From Sipunculus nudus (taxonomy: Eukaryota > Annelida > Sipuncula > Golfingiida > Sipunculidae), in NCBI GenBank assembly GCA_026874595.1, contig CM049316.1, forward strand, positions 69,367,676 through 69,431,675: a DNA stretch of 64,000 nt, given 5' to 3'. Numbering within the stretch: the stretch's first letter is position 1; each line of letters opens with the position of its first letter. Of the stretch, positions 46,866-59,194 are shown in pieces. The position numbers were made by a program, and so were the translations under genes. The notes below the pieces were generated by a model that worked only from the letters and a program-made list of their open reading frames with translations, made no database searches and was not told the origin of the DNA.

Positions 46866-47163
46866 TGATTAATTTCCTTTGAAATTTATTTTAATGAATT
46901 TATTACAATATTAGGCAGGCCCGGAAGCTGATCTTGATTATATATTCACAATATGTATGCATTACGTTACCTTTTGTGTTATATGTACCGTGTGATGTAT
47001 CATGTTATTCAAAAAGTTGTTCACCATGACAATATAATTTTGATTATATAAAACTTAACCTACACCCCAAAAAGAGAATATGTTTTAAGGGCTCAGAAAA
47101 ACTTGTTGAATACATTATATAATGGAGTAACGTAACAGTAAGAACACTTTTAATATAATAACC

Positions 47164-47860
47164 ATGAATGTCAGAGGGCTTAGGAAATACGACAGGAGAA
47201 GGAAAATATTAAACTCGTTCTATAAACATGGATGTGATAGTGGTGTAGGATTCATTGAAGAATCGCATAGTGATGAACCTGTTGTTAACTGTTGGACAAA
47301 ACAGTGGAGAGGACCTGTTTATTTCTCACATGGGACAACCTCGAGTCGAGGCGTTACGGTAATTGTTGGAGAAAAGTTAGATTTTAAATTAGAAGAGGTT
47401 TTGGTTGATACAAACGGTAAATATATGTTGTTGAAATGTTATATTCATAAATGCCTCACTTTACTCTGTAATATATATGCGCCAAATACTGAGTCAGAAG
47501 AAACGAGGTTATTTCAGAGTTAACAAAATGAAATAAACAATCTTGCTCTAGATGCTGACATAAAAATTATAATAGGTGGAGATTTTTACATATGTATGGA
47601 AAATATTGATTCAGACGGAGAAAACTTAACGTTCAAGCTATTAAGCATGTACAATCAGTCAAGGCGGAATTGACCTTGTAGATATTTGGAGAATAAGAAA
47701 CCCTGACATTAAAAGATATACATGGAGAAGTTTTTTTCCCATTGACCCAACAGCAGTCAGATTATTTCTTTGTTTCTGATCAAATTCAGGCAAATGTTGT
47801 AACAACTGATATCGTTTCTTCATTTTACACAGATCATTCCGCAACAGAGATTACAGCCAC
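47164..47860 (+). pseudogene. LINE ORF2 endonuclease domain remnant
   Basis: Exonuclease-endonuclease-phosphatase fold. NVRGL is at the start, IEESHSDEP stands where the family has an LQETH-type motif, then YFSHGTTSSRGVTVIV and LLCNIYAPNTESEE; the frame stops at 47521-47523. Beyond, IIIGGDF-like, DLVDIWRIRNPDIKRYTWR and TDHS-like motifs continue in shifted frames. In intact relatives this domain nicks the target DNA; here it is dead. Confidence 0.85.
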
Positions 47861-47992
47861 TTAAGGAACAGAAAAGAGAAGTATTGGAAGTTAAACAGTT
47901 CACTGTTAACTGATGAGAATTATGTCAAGGAATTAAAAAGCAAGATTTCTGAATGGAAAGAAAATACTTCATTTAATAATTCTGCTACATGT

Positions 47993-49560
47993 TTGGAATA
48001 CATCAAATACAGAATAAGGCAGTTCATTCTTGATTATTCAAAGGCAAAAGCTGGACAGACAAGGGATGAATTAAGCAAACTTGAGAGTAAATTAAATGAG
48101 CCGGAAAGAAAATTGTGTAATGATTCTAGCGAGGCAATAATCAAAGAACACCAAGGAATTAAACATAAGCGCGAAACATACTATGACCACGTTAAAAAAG
48201 ATATAATAATTCGCTCCCGGGCGCAATGGAAAGAAAAGGGCGAGCAAAACTCTTCATACTTCCTCAATTTAGAAAAAAGAAATTATCATTAAACAACAGT
48301 TCGTAAATCACTACAAAATAAATTATGGAGGAGATTAGTGTATTTTTTAAAAAAAGTTCACTAGAACATCTGTTGTAACAGAAGAAGATTGTCATAATTA
48401 TTTGAAACATATTAATGTGCCAGTTCTATCTGATGAAGAAGCATCTGTATGTGATGGTCCAGTAACTCAGACAGAAGTATTAAATACATTAAAATCCATG
48501 CCTTTCAATAAAGCACCCGGGAATGACGGACTAAGTAATGAATTTTACAAAATGTTTTACCAAGATATAAAATATGAAGATATCCTGTATCCTGTCTAAG
48601 CTAAAACTTCACGCAAGGTCACCTCACGACCAGTTAAATACAAACTTTAATAACTTTAATAGAAAAACCTGACAAAGACACTAGATACATTAAATCATGG
48701 AGACCAATCAGTCTAATTAATGTTTTTTTACAAAATACTTAGTCGAATTCCAGTCAACAGATTGAAGAAAATACTTCCAAATTTAATTTTTCAGGATCAA
48801 AGTGCATGTATAAGTGGTCTTTTCATTGGTGAACCCATTAGGCGAATCAACGATATTATATACTACTGTAATCAAAGTCAAAGTGCAGGTATAATGTTTG
48901 CAGTGGATTTTGAGGCAGCATTTGATTCGGTAGATCATTTTTTCTGTTCAGTGTTCTTAAAAGGTTTGGGTTTGGAGAAATTTTTGTAACATGGATAAAA
49001 ACTGGAGAGTTCCGTCATAAGCATTGGAGTAACAACCAAATATTTTTTTGTTAGAACGAGGCACCTGTCAAGGGGACCCTTTAGCTTTTTACCACTTCAT
49101 ACTTGTTGTTGAAGTATTAGCACATCAGATTCGTACTAGAAATGAAATACAAAGAATAAAAGTTTTTGATTTAGAAAATAAATTGTGCATGTTTGCAGGC
49201 GACTCAACTTTTTTCTTTCGAGATACAGAGTCTTTCAAAGAACTGATAAATGTTATAAATGTTTTTTACATATTATTCCTCTTTAAAAGAGAAATATGAT
49301 AAGTCAGAAGATGCATGGCTAGGAAGCTGTAAAGCAATACCCGACAGACCTATTGAATGTAGATGGATTAATCTAACTGTAGATGCTATTCGAATCTTGG
49401 GCATTTACTGTTCAATTGATTCAGATATTGTAATGGAAAAGAATTTCACAAGGATAAAAGGAAAGCTGAATAACACCTTGAGTGTTTGGAGAACCTGTAC
49501 TGTGACAATTTATGGTAGAATTGAGATAGCTCGAACACTTGTTTTATATATATTATTTTA
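47993..49560 (+). pseudogene. LINE ORF2 reverse transcriptase remnant
   Basis: Linker (47993-48292), then fingers motif FNKAPGNDGLSNEFYKMF, KPDKDTRYIKSWRPISLINV, palm motif MFAVDFEAAFDSVDH (catalytic Asp kept), and RGTCQGDPLAFYHFILVVEV. The second catalytic box reads FAGD in place of YADD, so one of the paired aspartates is lost. Several frameshifts (about 48600, 48720, 48990, 49045, 49260) separate the pieces. LNNTLSVWRTCTVTIYGRIE at 49460-49530 is the conserved post-RT segment. Confidence 0.88.
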
Positions 49561-49629
49561 AATATATTCGATATTTTATGCTACAAACATGTGTGAACCA
49601 AAAGGAGTTTTGTTACTGAGGCACAAGGT

Positions 49630-50650
49630 ATGATTAACACATTTATATGGAAGGGAAAAAAAACAAAGGTTAAAGAAAAAAACACGGCAGGAGGACAATA
49701 TAATATTGTAGGCCTGAAAATGCCAGACACTGAATTAATGCTGAAAGGTCAACAAGTCATGTGGATAAAACGACTAATTACCGAGGAAAATAAACCTTGG
49801 GCAAAGTTAGTCTCATGTTATTTAAGTTGAATATGAGGAACATCTTTCATAACATCAAATTTTGATAAGGCCAGCATTCCGCAAGGTCTGTCAAAATTCT
49901 ACAAAAAATGCTAGTTTTCATGGACCGAAAATTCAAAAAGTTATCCAGATTCTAGGGATGAAGTAGCATCTCAAACATTATGGAATAATTCATTATTACA
50001 AATTAACAATGCGCCTTTTTAAGAAAAATTTATCATCTGGCGGAATAAATAACATAAATGACCTATCAATACACACGGGTTATTAAAATCTTGGAATAAT
50101 GTGACTAATGTCAATTTAACTGAATAAGATAAACTTCTATTACAGTCAGTAATTGCCTCAGTCTCAATTTATTAGATCTCTTCAGATAGGTATTTAAGAG
50201 AATTTCTTTACAAAATTATGAATATTTACTTGGCAGTTAACAGAAATTTGTATAAATGAAAATTAATTGAAATGGGTCGATGTGACTATTCCTTTTAATA
50301 TCAAGAATCAATTTTTCACTTGTTTTGTGAGCGTACATTTACAAAGAATTTCTTCTTTTAGATTAAGAAATGGTTAAAACCATGTGATATTGATATGCCT
50401 GAAAAAACACATAATGAAGATATTTTTGGAATACTACCTATCAGTAAAGAAAATATCATGATAAATACCATTATTCTCATATAAAAGTATATTATTTTTA
50501 AAGGTAAATCTTTTTCATCTGTCGCAAGTCTATTTGCAAAATTTATTTGTACTTTGAAATCCTTGCAGAAAGAAGAACCTAAGAAAGGGTTAGAACTAGA
50601 GGACCACCTAAAAAATGGAAACCTCTGTTACCTCTGATAACCTAAAATGA
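49630..50650 (+). pseudogene. LINE ORF2 C-terminal remnant
   Basis: Starts MINTFIWKGKKTKVKEKNTA, the FIW..K stretch typical of the region after the RT in L1/Tx1-like ORF2, followed by GLKMPDTELMLKGQQVMWIK (49711-49770). Further pieces continue in broken frames to about 50600. Confidence 0.7.
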
Positions 50651-51088
50651 TAAATATTAAACACCATTCTGGGCTATTGAAAAAAAAAATATACGAAAAA
50701 TCCCTATACAGAGTAAGGAATATAGTTTATGTTTAGGGTGTGCACAGCCATGTATACTCAACTTATTATGTACCTGCCGAGCACATAATTTGAGTTAATA
50801 TGTGTATGTGTTTAGTTATTATGTTGATATGCATCAGTGTGCAATGCATATTTGATTGTGTATGACGTGTGTATTCAATATATGTTTGTGTTCATAAATG
50901 TAATGTATTTCTGGGGTGCATGTGTGTTAATGTATATTCAAATAATAATGATGACTACCTGATAAATTTAACAGAACTGTTACAGATTGATGTGATAATT
51001 TGAAGAAATATTCTGTCAACGTTACTTTTGTAATTTAAACAATGATCCAATCTTTGTATTGTCTTTTGTTTGAATTAGAAAAAAAAAC

Positions 51089-51101
51089 CATTATGAATTG
51101 C
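51089..51101 (+). repeat. LINE target-site duplication, right
   Basis: CATTATGAATTGC, an exact copy of 45643-45655. Confidence 0.85.
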
Positions 51102-51682
51102 ATCCGTGTTTATATCTAACTGTAAGGCAATTGTTAATATAATGGCAAAAGTGATCGTGAACGACAGATCCATCCAGACTCTCAACATTTCTATGACTTT
51201 ACCCATATAGATAGTTCTGTGTCGTAAACTCTGATCGCATGTGAAAGGCAATTCCCAGTCCTGTCTAACGATTTAGATTAGCAAGGATTTACTAAACCCT
51301 CTGGCTGTCAAATTTAGCGTAAAGTAAGTAACCAACAGTTTGTCAGTTGTTTATAATAAGATAACAATGAAAATGATTGTTAGAGATGAACATTAAGTAA
51401 GCGAGACGATATAAGACCATAAATATCGAGGATTTGGTACTAGAAGAGTGGCATTGATTTTGTATGAATACATATTTTTTTATAATTAAAAACAGTATAT
51501 GCAGTTACATTAGAATCATACTTACCTCATTTCACTGTTTATTATATCCTCAAGACATCACTAACACCATGGCATAACATCCTTCAACCGACGTCATCAG
51601 TTATTCCAATACAACCCCATTCACTGAGTGTTTTAATTTAAACTACACAACCAATCTGCTTTCGGTAGGAATACCCATGATA
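51102..51682. other. Intergenic, no gene seen
   Basis: Between the LINE and receptor relic 6. I looked for, and did not see, the paired X-boxes found upstream of copies 3-5. Confidence 0.4.
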
Positions 51683-52440
51683 GACTGTGCAGATACATTA
51701 TATAAACTTGACTAAATCAACATGGTTATCATCTGTGGATGTGGGGAAGATTATTGCTCTCACAGTGATGTTGTACTCCAAGGAAATAAGAGTAACTGTT
51801 TGAGGGGTTTTCCTGATCTGCCTGACAGCTTCAGACACATTGTACCTGTTTTTAACCAGACTTGAGGACATTAGTGTGAATCGCGGGTAATGTATTGCAT
51901 TTATGATATAAAAAAGACTGCCATTTACACCTCAAGTTCCCTTGTTTCGTGTATCACCGTCACCAGTTACATAGAAGTAGCAGAACCCAGACGTTCAAAA
52001 TGGGTTGAGTAGCACAGAAAAACGTTATAATTATCATTATTTTGACAATAGTAGGCTTAACTTATGTCGTTCCGATATAAGTTCTTACATCTACTTTCTA
52101 TAACTACAGGTGCACTATTGTGCGCAGGCATGTGGAACTAAATCTCACTTTTGTCAGGGTCTGTACAGCATGGTATGAATTTATCTACAGTACCATAATA
52201 GTCTTTTTCTTCATTATGAAAATTAGATCCATTGTCATTTCAAACCGACTTCTGAGAAACGAGACGCTGTCATCGCAGGAACGGAAAAGCAAGAGACAGG
52301 AGAGAAGAATAACTAAGTTCTCGATTGTGTAGCTTTCTTTTATATTACAACTCACAAATTATGCAGTGTTGTGTACATCATGTACTATAAATAATCAGTG
52401 CGAACCCCGCAAATACATACGCGTTTGGGAGTGATACACA
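51683..52440 (+). pseudogene. Old class A GPCR relic (receptor copy 6)
   Basis: Diverged member of the same family, with in-frame stops. Readable pieces in order: DCADTLYK before TM1; SSVDVGKIIALTVMLYSKE (TM1); LICLTASDTLYLFLTRLED (TM2, Asp kept); YTSSSLVSCITVTSYIEVAE (TM3, TSY at the DRY place); NVIIIIILTIVGLTYVV (TM4); FYNYRCTI (loop 2 Cys); the TM5-loop 3 frame 52120-52332 with LLRNETLSSQERKSKRQERR; AFFYITTH for TM6. Stops occur near 51804, 51891, 52006 and 52077 and after 52329. TM7 is missing, and an AFGSDTHLF-like helix-8 scrap follows. It is much more diverged than copies 1-5, so it is an older branch. Confidence 0.82.
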
Positions 52441-53099
52441 TTTGTTTGGCACAAGCTTCCTATGAAGCCGGAAAAGCGCTCAACCGAATTCGCTGTGACT
52501 AGGTAAAAAAGAATTATTCTTTCCAAAACATCAAATAAAATAAGGTAGGATTAAATAGACATTACATGAATCAATATTCTACTACGCATTAATTCGTCTG
52601 CATTAGAAAACTTGCGGAACATAACTTTATAATCACAGAATACGGAGTTCTTTTTTATGTTGATTTGGTAGACTAAAGCAGTCCCTATCGTTTATGATCA
52701 CTCGTCAACTACCCAGGCATGTTATCAACGATACAGAGGTGCCTCGAATACGTCCATCTGTTCAATATCGGGTCAATATGTTCGGTATATTCTACAAATT
52801 GGTATTCGAGCAGCCGCCCCCCCCCCCCCCCCCCCCACATGGTGCTAGTGGCCGAATCCCTGGCCTTAAGGTGACTAGGAAGAAACTACCAAAGAAACAA
52901 GCTCATTATATCTACGTTATACTCCAAATCTTGTTTCATATGTTGATTATTATGGTAACGCATTTACCCAGGTATCTTATTTATTTAGGATGTGAGTATT
53001 AATGACAGTGGCTCTTCGCTAACGTTGTCGTACAGACCATTCAGTGACATTAGATGTGTGTACCACGCTGTTCTATTTTCCGGGAACATGTTGTGCATG
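52441..53099. other. Intergenic, no gene seen
   Basis: Contains the poly-C tract at 52817-52836 and chance frames only. Confidence 0.4.
52817..52836. repeat. Poly-C tract
   Basis: Twenty consecutive C on the + strand; the length may be imprecise. Confidence 0.9.
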
Positions 53100-53230
53100 T
53101 AACTAGTTGTGCAACATCCGAAAAAAGAACTACATGAGCAATAATGAATAATATTGGCAATATAAGCTAACAGGCTAACTATGCCATAAGGTGCACAGGA
53201 GGTATTGTTGAATGAAACATATTGCGAGCC
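53100..53230 (-). pseudogene. TM7-like GPCR scrap, inverted
   Basis: The minus-strand frame in 53269-52985 contains CAPYGIVSLLAYIANIIHYC then SCSSFF, resembling LSYSANLILYCSGSASF of receptor copy 5 (A-N-x-I-x-Y-C-S at matching places). It lies about 0.7 kb from relic 6, which lacks exactly this segment but runs on the other strand. The stretch is short, so this could be chance. Confidence 0.4.
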
Positions 53231-53269
53231 AAAGGTGCATGTGCTTATTTTAACAATATCATTTTTCAC

Positions 53270-54208
53270 TGTGCGGGCAATTCGTCATTTCGGTGTTAGT
53301 ACTAACCAATTCCCCACTAGCTTTTTCGGGACCTATTACTTAAGCTGCACTTAATGTGTTAAAAGTATTATACATTCCATATAGACTCTTACTAAACATC
53401 AGTCCGGGAGACTTGCCTGGCCATTTTTAAATAGAAATACTTTAGATCACTCCTGAATTTCCGCATTTCCAAGCATTCAATTTTGCCCTATGAAACTACT
53501 GGCCGGCCCTTTTGCCCACCGAATTAAATATTATATAAAAGCATATTCTTGTGTTCTTGAAACTTCTGAGCAAAACACTAATAAGCACTTCTCATCAGTT
53601 TAAATTAAAATCATACATGCTAACAACAAAGACAAACTTTCTACATTTTCAAGCATGTGGATAGTATCTAGGTATCCATAGACACCCCGCCTCCGGTTGA
53701 ACCCTCCTGGATAATCTGTATTATATAAGTTTACTAATAAGCCAGAAAAAAATTCCGAATTTCAAGCAGTTTCTCCTGACAATATGGATAGCAGCTGCCA
53801 CCTGCTCTGACCAAATGCTTGCTATTTTGTCTCATGTGAACGAGCAAAACATTCGGCAGGAAAATAAACCAGAGCTAGTTCACTGTCAGCTCTTTAGGTT
53901 TATAAAAATGTTCACACTATCCCATAGTTTAGTTTTAAGAAAATCAGTGCGCTTATAATAGGTGGCTATGAGTATTGATTGATAGCAGAACAAAGTACCT
54001 CTGAATTGCGGATCAATGCATACGTGATATATAAGCCTATCAAAGCAAAGGTAATCATTAATTATTAAGTAATCATTAAAATCAAGTATTTAAATCAATA
54101 TGTAAAACAAGGAATGAAATAAACTGTGGTACATTTACTCAGAGCATCTATACTCCATGACACCAACAACAATAACACCAAAACAATAATAATTATAATA
54201 AATAATAT

Positions 54209-54244
<36 letters not shown>

Positions 54245-56020
54245 TCGATTACCACTTAACTAGGTTAGCAAAACCACTTGGACATGATTATCATATCCTA
54301 CATCACTATACGTCATATAATAGAATGGCCTTCTAAATGCCTGGCATTGGTACATAGTAACGTTTTCTTCCAAATTTTATTTCTTCTACGGAAATTCCGC
54401 ATTGTAGTGATGCTGAAATGATGATGTTCATGACGTTCCAATCATCCGGAAAATCACCAATGATGTTGCATGGGAAAAATCAGCAACGGCCGACGTGAAG
54501 CAGAGGAGACTGTCACATACATGTGATGTCATTTAAGCATTCAATAAATTCGGGCCTGCCAAAGATGTTTCTTTAATATGCTCAATATACTAAAATTAAT
54601 GAGTAAATCAGTATATGGTTTTCCTAAAAACATCAGCTTCTAAACATTTGTTATGTGATATTTTTATGAATAATTTGAGAAGATGATCATATGAGTATGA
54701 TCACGTATATGCATCACGTATAAGTTCTTTCTAAAATAACTCGTACGGAAGATGCATCTGAAAATATTAATCCACTCTACAAATAGTTGTCATTTGTAGG
54801 GAACCGTCTCATTTTTTAGGCCTCTTATAATTATGTAATATAAATCTAAACATGTTTAGATGTTTAATAAGTGATTAGCGTTGGTGGTATTAGTTGTCAA
54901 TCAGCGTTAAGTATACATGTTCATGGAAAAAGTAAATCGTGATTCTTTTGTGCTTTTTCCACCGTCTTAGCATTGACGACATTCTTTCTTGTAATGCTAC
55001 TTACCTGAAACGAATGAATTGTTAAGAGTATGCGTATCAAACGCTTCCTCACATAAAAACAGGCGCGAGTACACTGAATGTAAAAGCTGTATAACCCGTT
55101 ATTCATTCATTCACGTAGAAGGTACACATGTTTAAATAATTTTGTTAATTTTATTAACAGAATAATGTTTGAGTTCTTAAATTCTCTGTTTTCTATTTTA
55201 ACAAAAATGCCACTGAACTATTCCTTTGCTGCCACTCCTTTCAAAACTGACCCACAACTTTCAGTCTGGATGCACAGAGGTTGGTAGGCTCCCCGAGTTT
55301 TTAACGTAAAGATTTATAACGTAACAAATAACAGTTGAGACGGAGCCTCTCGGTTGATACTAGCACACGAAATTTTTATTGCCTGAAAGTGAAACAGCAT
55401 TTACCCGTGAAGCTCCGAGGATTACAGTAGGCGTCATTCGGTCACTACAAAGCTCATTCCAAAACTATTTATCTGACAAAAATAAAGTTTACATTTCATC
55501 TGTGCAACTGGTTTTTCATGATATTATGACTTTATATTATGTTATTTTCCTAACTGGAAACTATTCAAATGAGTAAATTACATACATGCAACAAAGCTTT
55601 GTTACATATAAGTAGTTTCCAAAATTACACAATAGAACATGCATTTCAACAGAAAACTCCAATGGGTGCAACTGGTTTTACATTAAATTTTTACTAAATA
55701 TTACGTTATTATTCCGACTTAAAGTTATTCAAATGAGTATAATCATCTACACAATTTTGTTACTTTCCGAAATTATACATTCATAAAAGGTAGAAATACA
55801 TCTACACACATTTTGTGCCATTGAAAGCAAAAGTACAAATAAAAGGTTTAAGACAAATATTTTTATTTCTGTAAATTCATGTATAACAAGTGAACAGTTC
55901 GAAAGTATTTTTATGGACATGCTTGAAACGAGAAAATCGTTTTAATATACTGTTCTCTACTTTACGTATTTCTCTCCTGCAATAAAGTGGTTAATCATTG
56001 CTCATAAAATTTCTGATCAG
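53270..56020. other. Intergenic, no gene seen
   Basis: AT-rich, with an (AAT)n microsatellite at 54210-54243. No recognised coding sequence on either strand. Confidence 0.45.
54210..54243. repeat. (AAT)n microsatellite
   Basis: About 11 AAT trinucleotides in an AT-rich flank. Confidence 0.92.
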
Positions 56021-56029
56021 TCAAATAAT

Positions 56030-56400
56030 TTCCATGAATGTTTCATTATTTGGATATTCACAGATGTGCGATCTTTCGGTCAAGTCTGCATTTTCACTAT
56101 GTCATGGCAGTGTTGGAGTAAGAGCAACGCTGCAGCAAAGGCCATCATTTACATTCCATCCTTACATGTTTTTGGCAGCAGATGTCATCATCAAGAATAA
56201 TCTAGAAATTGACTTGAACTTTGAAGATTTTAAAATGGAATAAATATTGCACCAGTGCTGTATTAAAAGAAATACATTCATCACCGACCTGTCGGTGTAA
56301 CCTGTGGCAGCTTATTACCCTGATTCTCTGTTTGAGTACTCCATTAAACATATTTATCAAGAAACAAGGCATTTAGTGTTGCCTGTATAATCAAAATATA
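56030..56400 (-). repeat. Extra inverted copy of receptor upstream block
   Basis: Closely similar to 62220-62570: GTGCGATCTTTCGGTCAAGT, GCAGCAAAGGCCATCATT and TACATTCCATCCTTACAT are shared almost base for base. The block belongs 2-4 kb upstream of receptors in units 1-5. Here it is inverted and no receptor follows it, unless the TM7 scrap at 53.1 kb is the rest. Confidence 0.75.
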
Positions 56401-56403
56401 AAA

Positions 56404-57838
56404 CAAGACGACCAGAGGTCACGCGCTTGCCTGAAAATTGAGCCAGATTAAAGGACAGATAAAGGAGACAAAAAGAAAATGAGCCATAGTTCGAAAAAAA
56501 GGACCAATATTGACGAAGGTACGATGGAAATAATAATTTGACATATTTTCATGAACTTGACCTTGAACCTTGACCTATTTAAAATAAACACAGCTTCAAG
56601 AAATCGTTCCGATATAAGATAGGTGAACGTTACAAAGTGATTCATGGTCAGCTGTGGCCTGTAGAATGCTATATACCAGAAGTAAGAACAGACAAGAAGA
56701 CAAACAGACAGACATATTGACAAAGTGACACAAAGCTGAGACCAGTTGACTAGACAAAGTTATGCAGAAGACAAAGGTAAAAAGATGAACCTAAGTTTTG
56801 AAGATAGGGAATTGTCAAAGTTATGAGGAAAACAATATTTTGAAGTGTTTTGAAGTGACAAACATACAGACAAAGTGACCCAACGCTGAGACCAGTTGAC
56901 ATTTTTAAGTTATTGAGAAGACTCAGAAATGAAAATAAGCTCTAATTAACGTTAATCAGGTTTATAGTTTTGGAGATATAGCCTAAAAACGATATGTTGT
57001 TGTGTTTCGAGTGCAGCACCCCCTAGCAGCTTTTTTTTTAAAAAAAACGCTTTTGAGATATTAGTACAAGATATAAGATGTATTAGTTTCAAGAGGATTC
57101 TTGCAGAACTATAGCCTGTTGAATGTTATATGTAAGATACAAGAACGAGCAAGAAGGCAAAATAGAGGACAGCTGACAGACATACTGACAAAGACACAAG
57201 GTTGAGACCATATGACTTGATTTAGTTATGGAGAAGACTCAGCGGTAGAAAATAAGCTATCGTTTATGTAATTCATGTTTATAACTTCGGAGGTATGACC
57301 CAAAAATGATATTTTGTAGTGTTTCGAGTTCAGCGCCCCCAAGCGCTATTTCCCGAAAAATGAAAAATCATTTTCGAGATTAAGTGTGAGACATAAGATT
57401 TATTAGTTACAAGAGGAATCTCGCAGGACTATGGTCCGTAGAATGTTATAAGTAAAATACAAGAACCAGCAAGAAGGCGAAATTGAGGGAAACTAAAAAA
57501 CAGACACACATACTGACAAAGCAAAACACAGTTGAGACAAGATGACTAGACCATATTATGAAAAAGACATAGAGAAAGAAAATGAGCCCAAATTTGTGAA
57601 AATAAGGGCCAATATTGACAAAATTATGATGAGAATGAAATTTCAAAGTTTTGACATATGTAAACAATAAACTATAAATTTCTAGGACTTTTGTCATTTA
57701 ATAAACCCCAGTAAGTTTCAGTTTTGATACTAAATTGTGGTCAGGAGAGTACTGACAAACACAAACAAACACACAAACAGACATACAAATCTAACAAATT
57801 TGCTTGCCGAAATCGAAGATTTCCGCACGCAATAATTA
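56404..57838. repeat. Insertion of a roughly 320-bp tandem repeat family
   Basis: Interrupts the block shared with 62.2-62.8 kb, where the two halves are nearly adjacent. Repeating phrases include GTGTTTCGAGT-CAGC-CCCC at 56999-57023 and 57319-57343 (320-bp spacing), GAGACCA--TGACTAGA and AGACATACTGACAAAG. The edges read ACGACCAGAGGTCACGCGC on the left and CGAAATCGAAGATTTCCGC on the right; the right edge contains a GAAATC-GAA-GATTTC hairpin. It is related to 5140-5720. Confidence 0.7.
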
Positions 57839-57849
57839 TATTCTTGACT

Positions 57850-58070
57850 GTATAGATTCACTTGGCGAAGAAAATGTGTAACTGTAGGTCGCGTTCAGTC
57901 TTAATGGCCTAAATACTTCTGGCTGGTCAATTACACTATATTTATATCAGGGGTTAATCTGCTTTTATCACGACATGCGACATTCACTGGCCTGTTGTAA
58001 CAATGACCTAAACGCCCAACTGTATGAACCCTGGTATTTAGACGACCATGTTAAGTTATAATCGATTTAA
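57850..58070 (-). repeat. Inverted receptor upstream block, distal part
   Basis: Matches 62620-62790: GTAGGTCGCG, TTTTATCACGACATGCGACA and CCCAACTGTATGA are shared. With 56030-56400 it forms a second copy of the far-upstream receptor block. Confidence 0.7.
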
Positions 58071-58949
58071 TTTGGCTTATCTACGTGCAAATAGGAAAAT
58101 ATCTGGCATGGACCACGTCTGACGCCAAGAAGAGGCTAAGCCATAACACTTTTGAAATTTCCATCCCCTTAAGTTTCATCTGGAGTCACTTAATCTATTC
58201 TAAGACTGGTTTTGAAAGTAAGTAATACACATTCGAACTGAGGCTTGCATGTTGATGAGATAATGCCTTGAAGACTATAATTTAGGAGAGATTGGATCAC
58301 ACCTACGCCGTGTATCCCATACTTAATATCATATCAAAGAAGTCAATTCCCGCCCAACCTAAATGTATTTTAACACAGACGTATAAACCGTATTTACTGG
58401 TCTGTTACAGAATCATAGACATTGGCTAACCAATATCCGACGTTAAACCTACCGTACTGATATATTAGAAACAAACATATTCCACTATAGCTAGCATTTT
58501 ATTATTTGATTACATACCCGTCTGTGTATCAACACTTGTTCCAAGACCACCCTAACTTTATTAAACAATTACGTAATAAACGCCGAATATTTGCAAAAAA
58601 AAAACATATTGTCGTGACCACAAATTAAAGTTTAAGAATAAAATCGGATCATGAAACCCCAGGTATTAAAAGAGATTGTTGGTGAAGAAGAACAAAATTT
58701 AATATAGTCTTATGGTGTTCTTGAGAGGCTGAATAAAACCGTCAAATATTATTACTACAAGCTCATGAAAAATAGGAAGACTTTTGGTGAGCTGAAATAT
58801 TCACATTTTGCGATGGTATATAATTAACAGTTGGACTTTCTATTCATTTCGTCAATATTAGCCGTCAAAACTAAACAGGGGTATGTTACGAAATAGGACC
58901 AGACCTTAAAACCCACTTTGACCGACTGGTATATAATCAGATAACAGTA
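58071..58949. other. Intergenic, no gene seen
   Basis: No gene recognised on either strand. Confidence 0.4.
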
Positions 58950-59194
58950 TTGTATCAATTACATTAGTCATCTCTGTGCATAGCTAACACTTTAACTCTC
59001 TGAATGAATATCATATATCCTATCAAGTACGGCATTCCTCGGAATTGAATGAAAAAGAAAAAAGTAAAGTGTTGTCATCTTCTTTATTTTCTACGTTACA
59101 CAACATCGATCACGCATTTTGCTATATACTATAAGATCTTTCATATTTGCAGTATTTAGTAAGTTTAAAATCATTGAAATATCTTAAAATTTAA

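Larger units (their letters stand above)
45656..51088 (+). mobile_element. Decayed L1/Tx1-type LINE retrotransposon
   Basis: About 5.4 kb bounded by a perfect 13-bp target-site duplication and ending in a short A-rich tail (51079-51087). Order: 5'UTR from 45656, ORF1 remnant (about 46090-46860), ORF2 endonuclease (47164-47860), reverse transcriptase (48400-49260), C-terminal region to about 50560, and a TG-rich 3'UTR. The endonuclease-first ORF2 with no downstream RNase H and the L1-like ORF1 put it with the L1/Tx1 group by general knowledge of these families. All ORFs are broken, so it cannot move itself. Confidence 0.92.
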
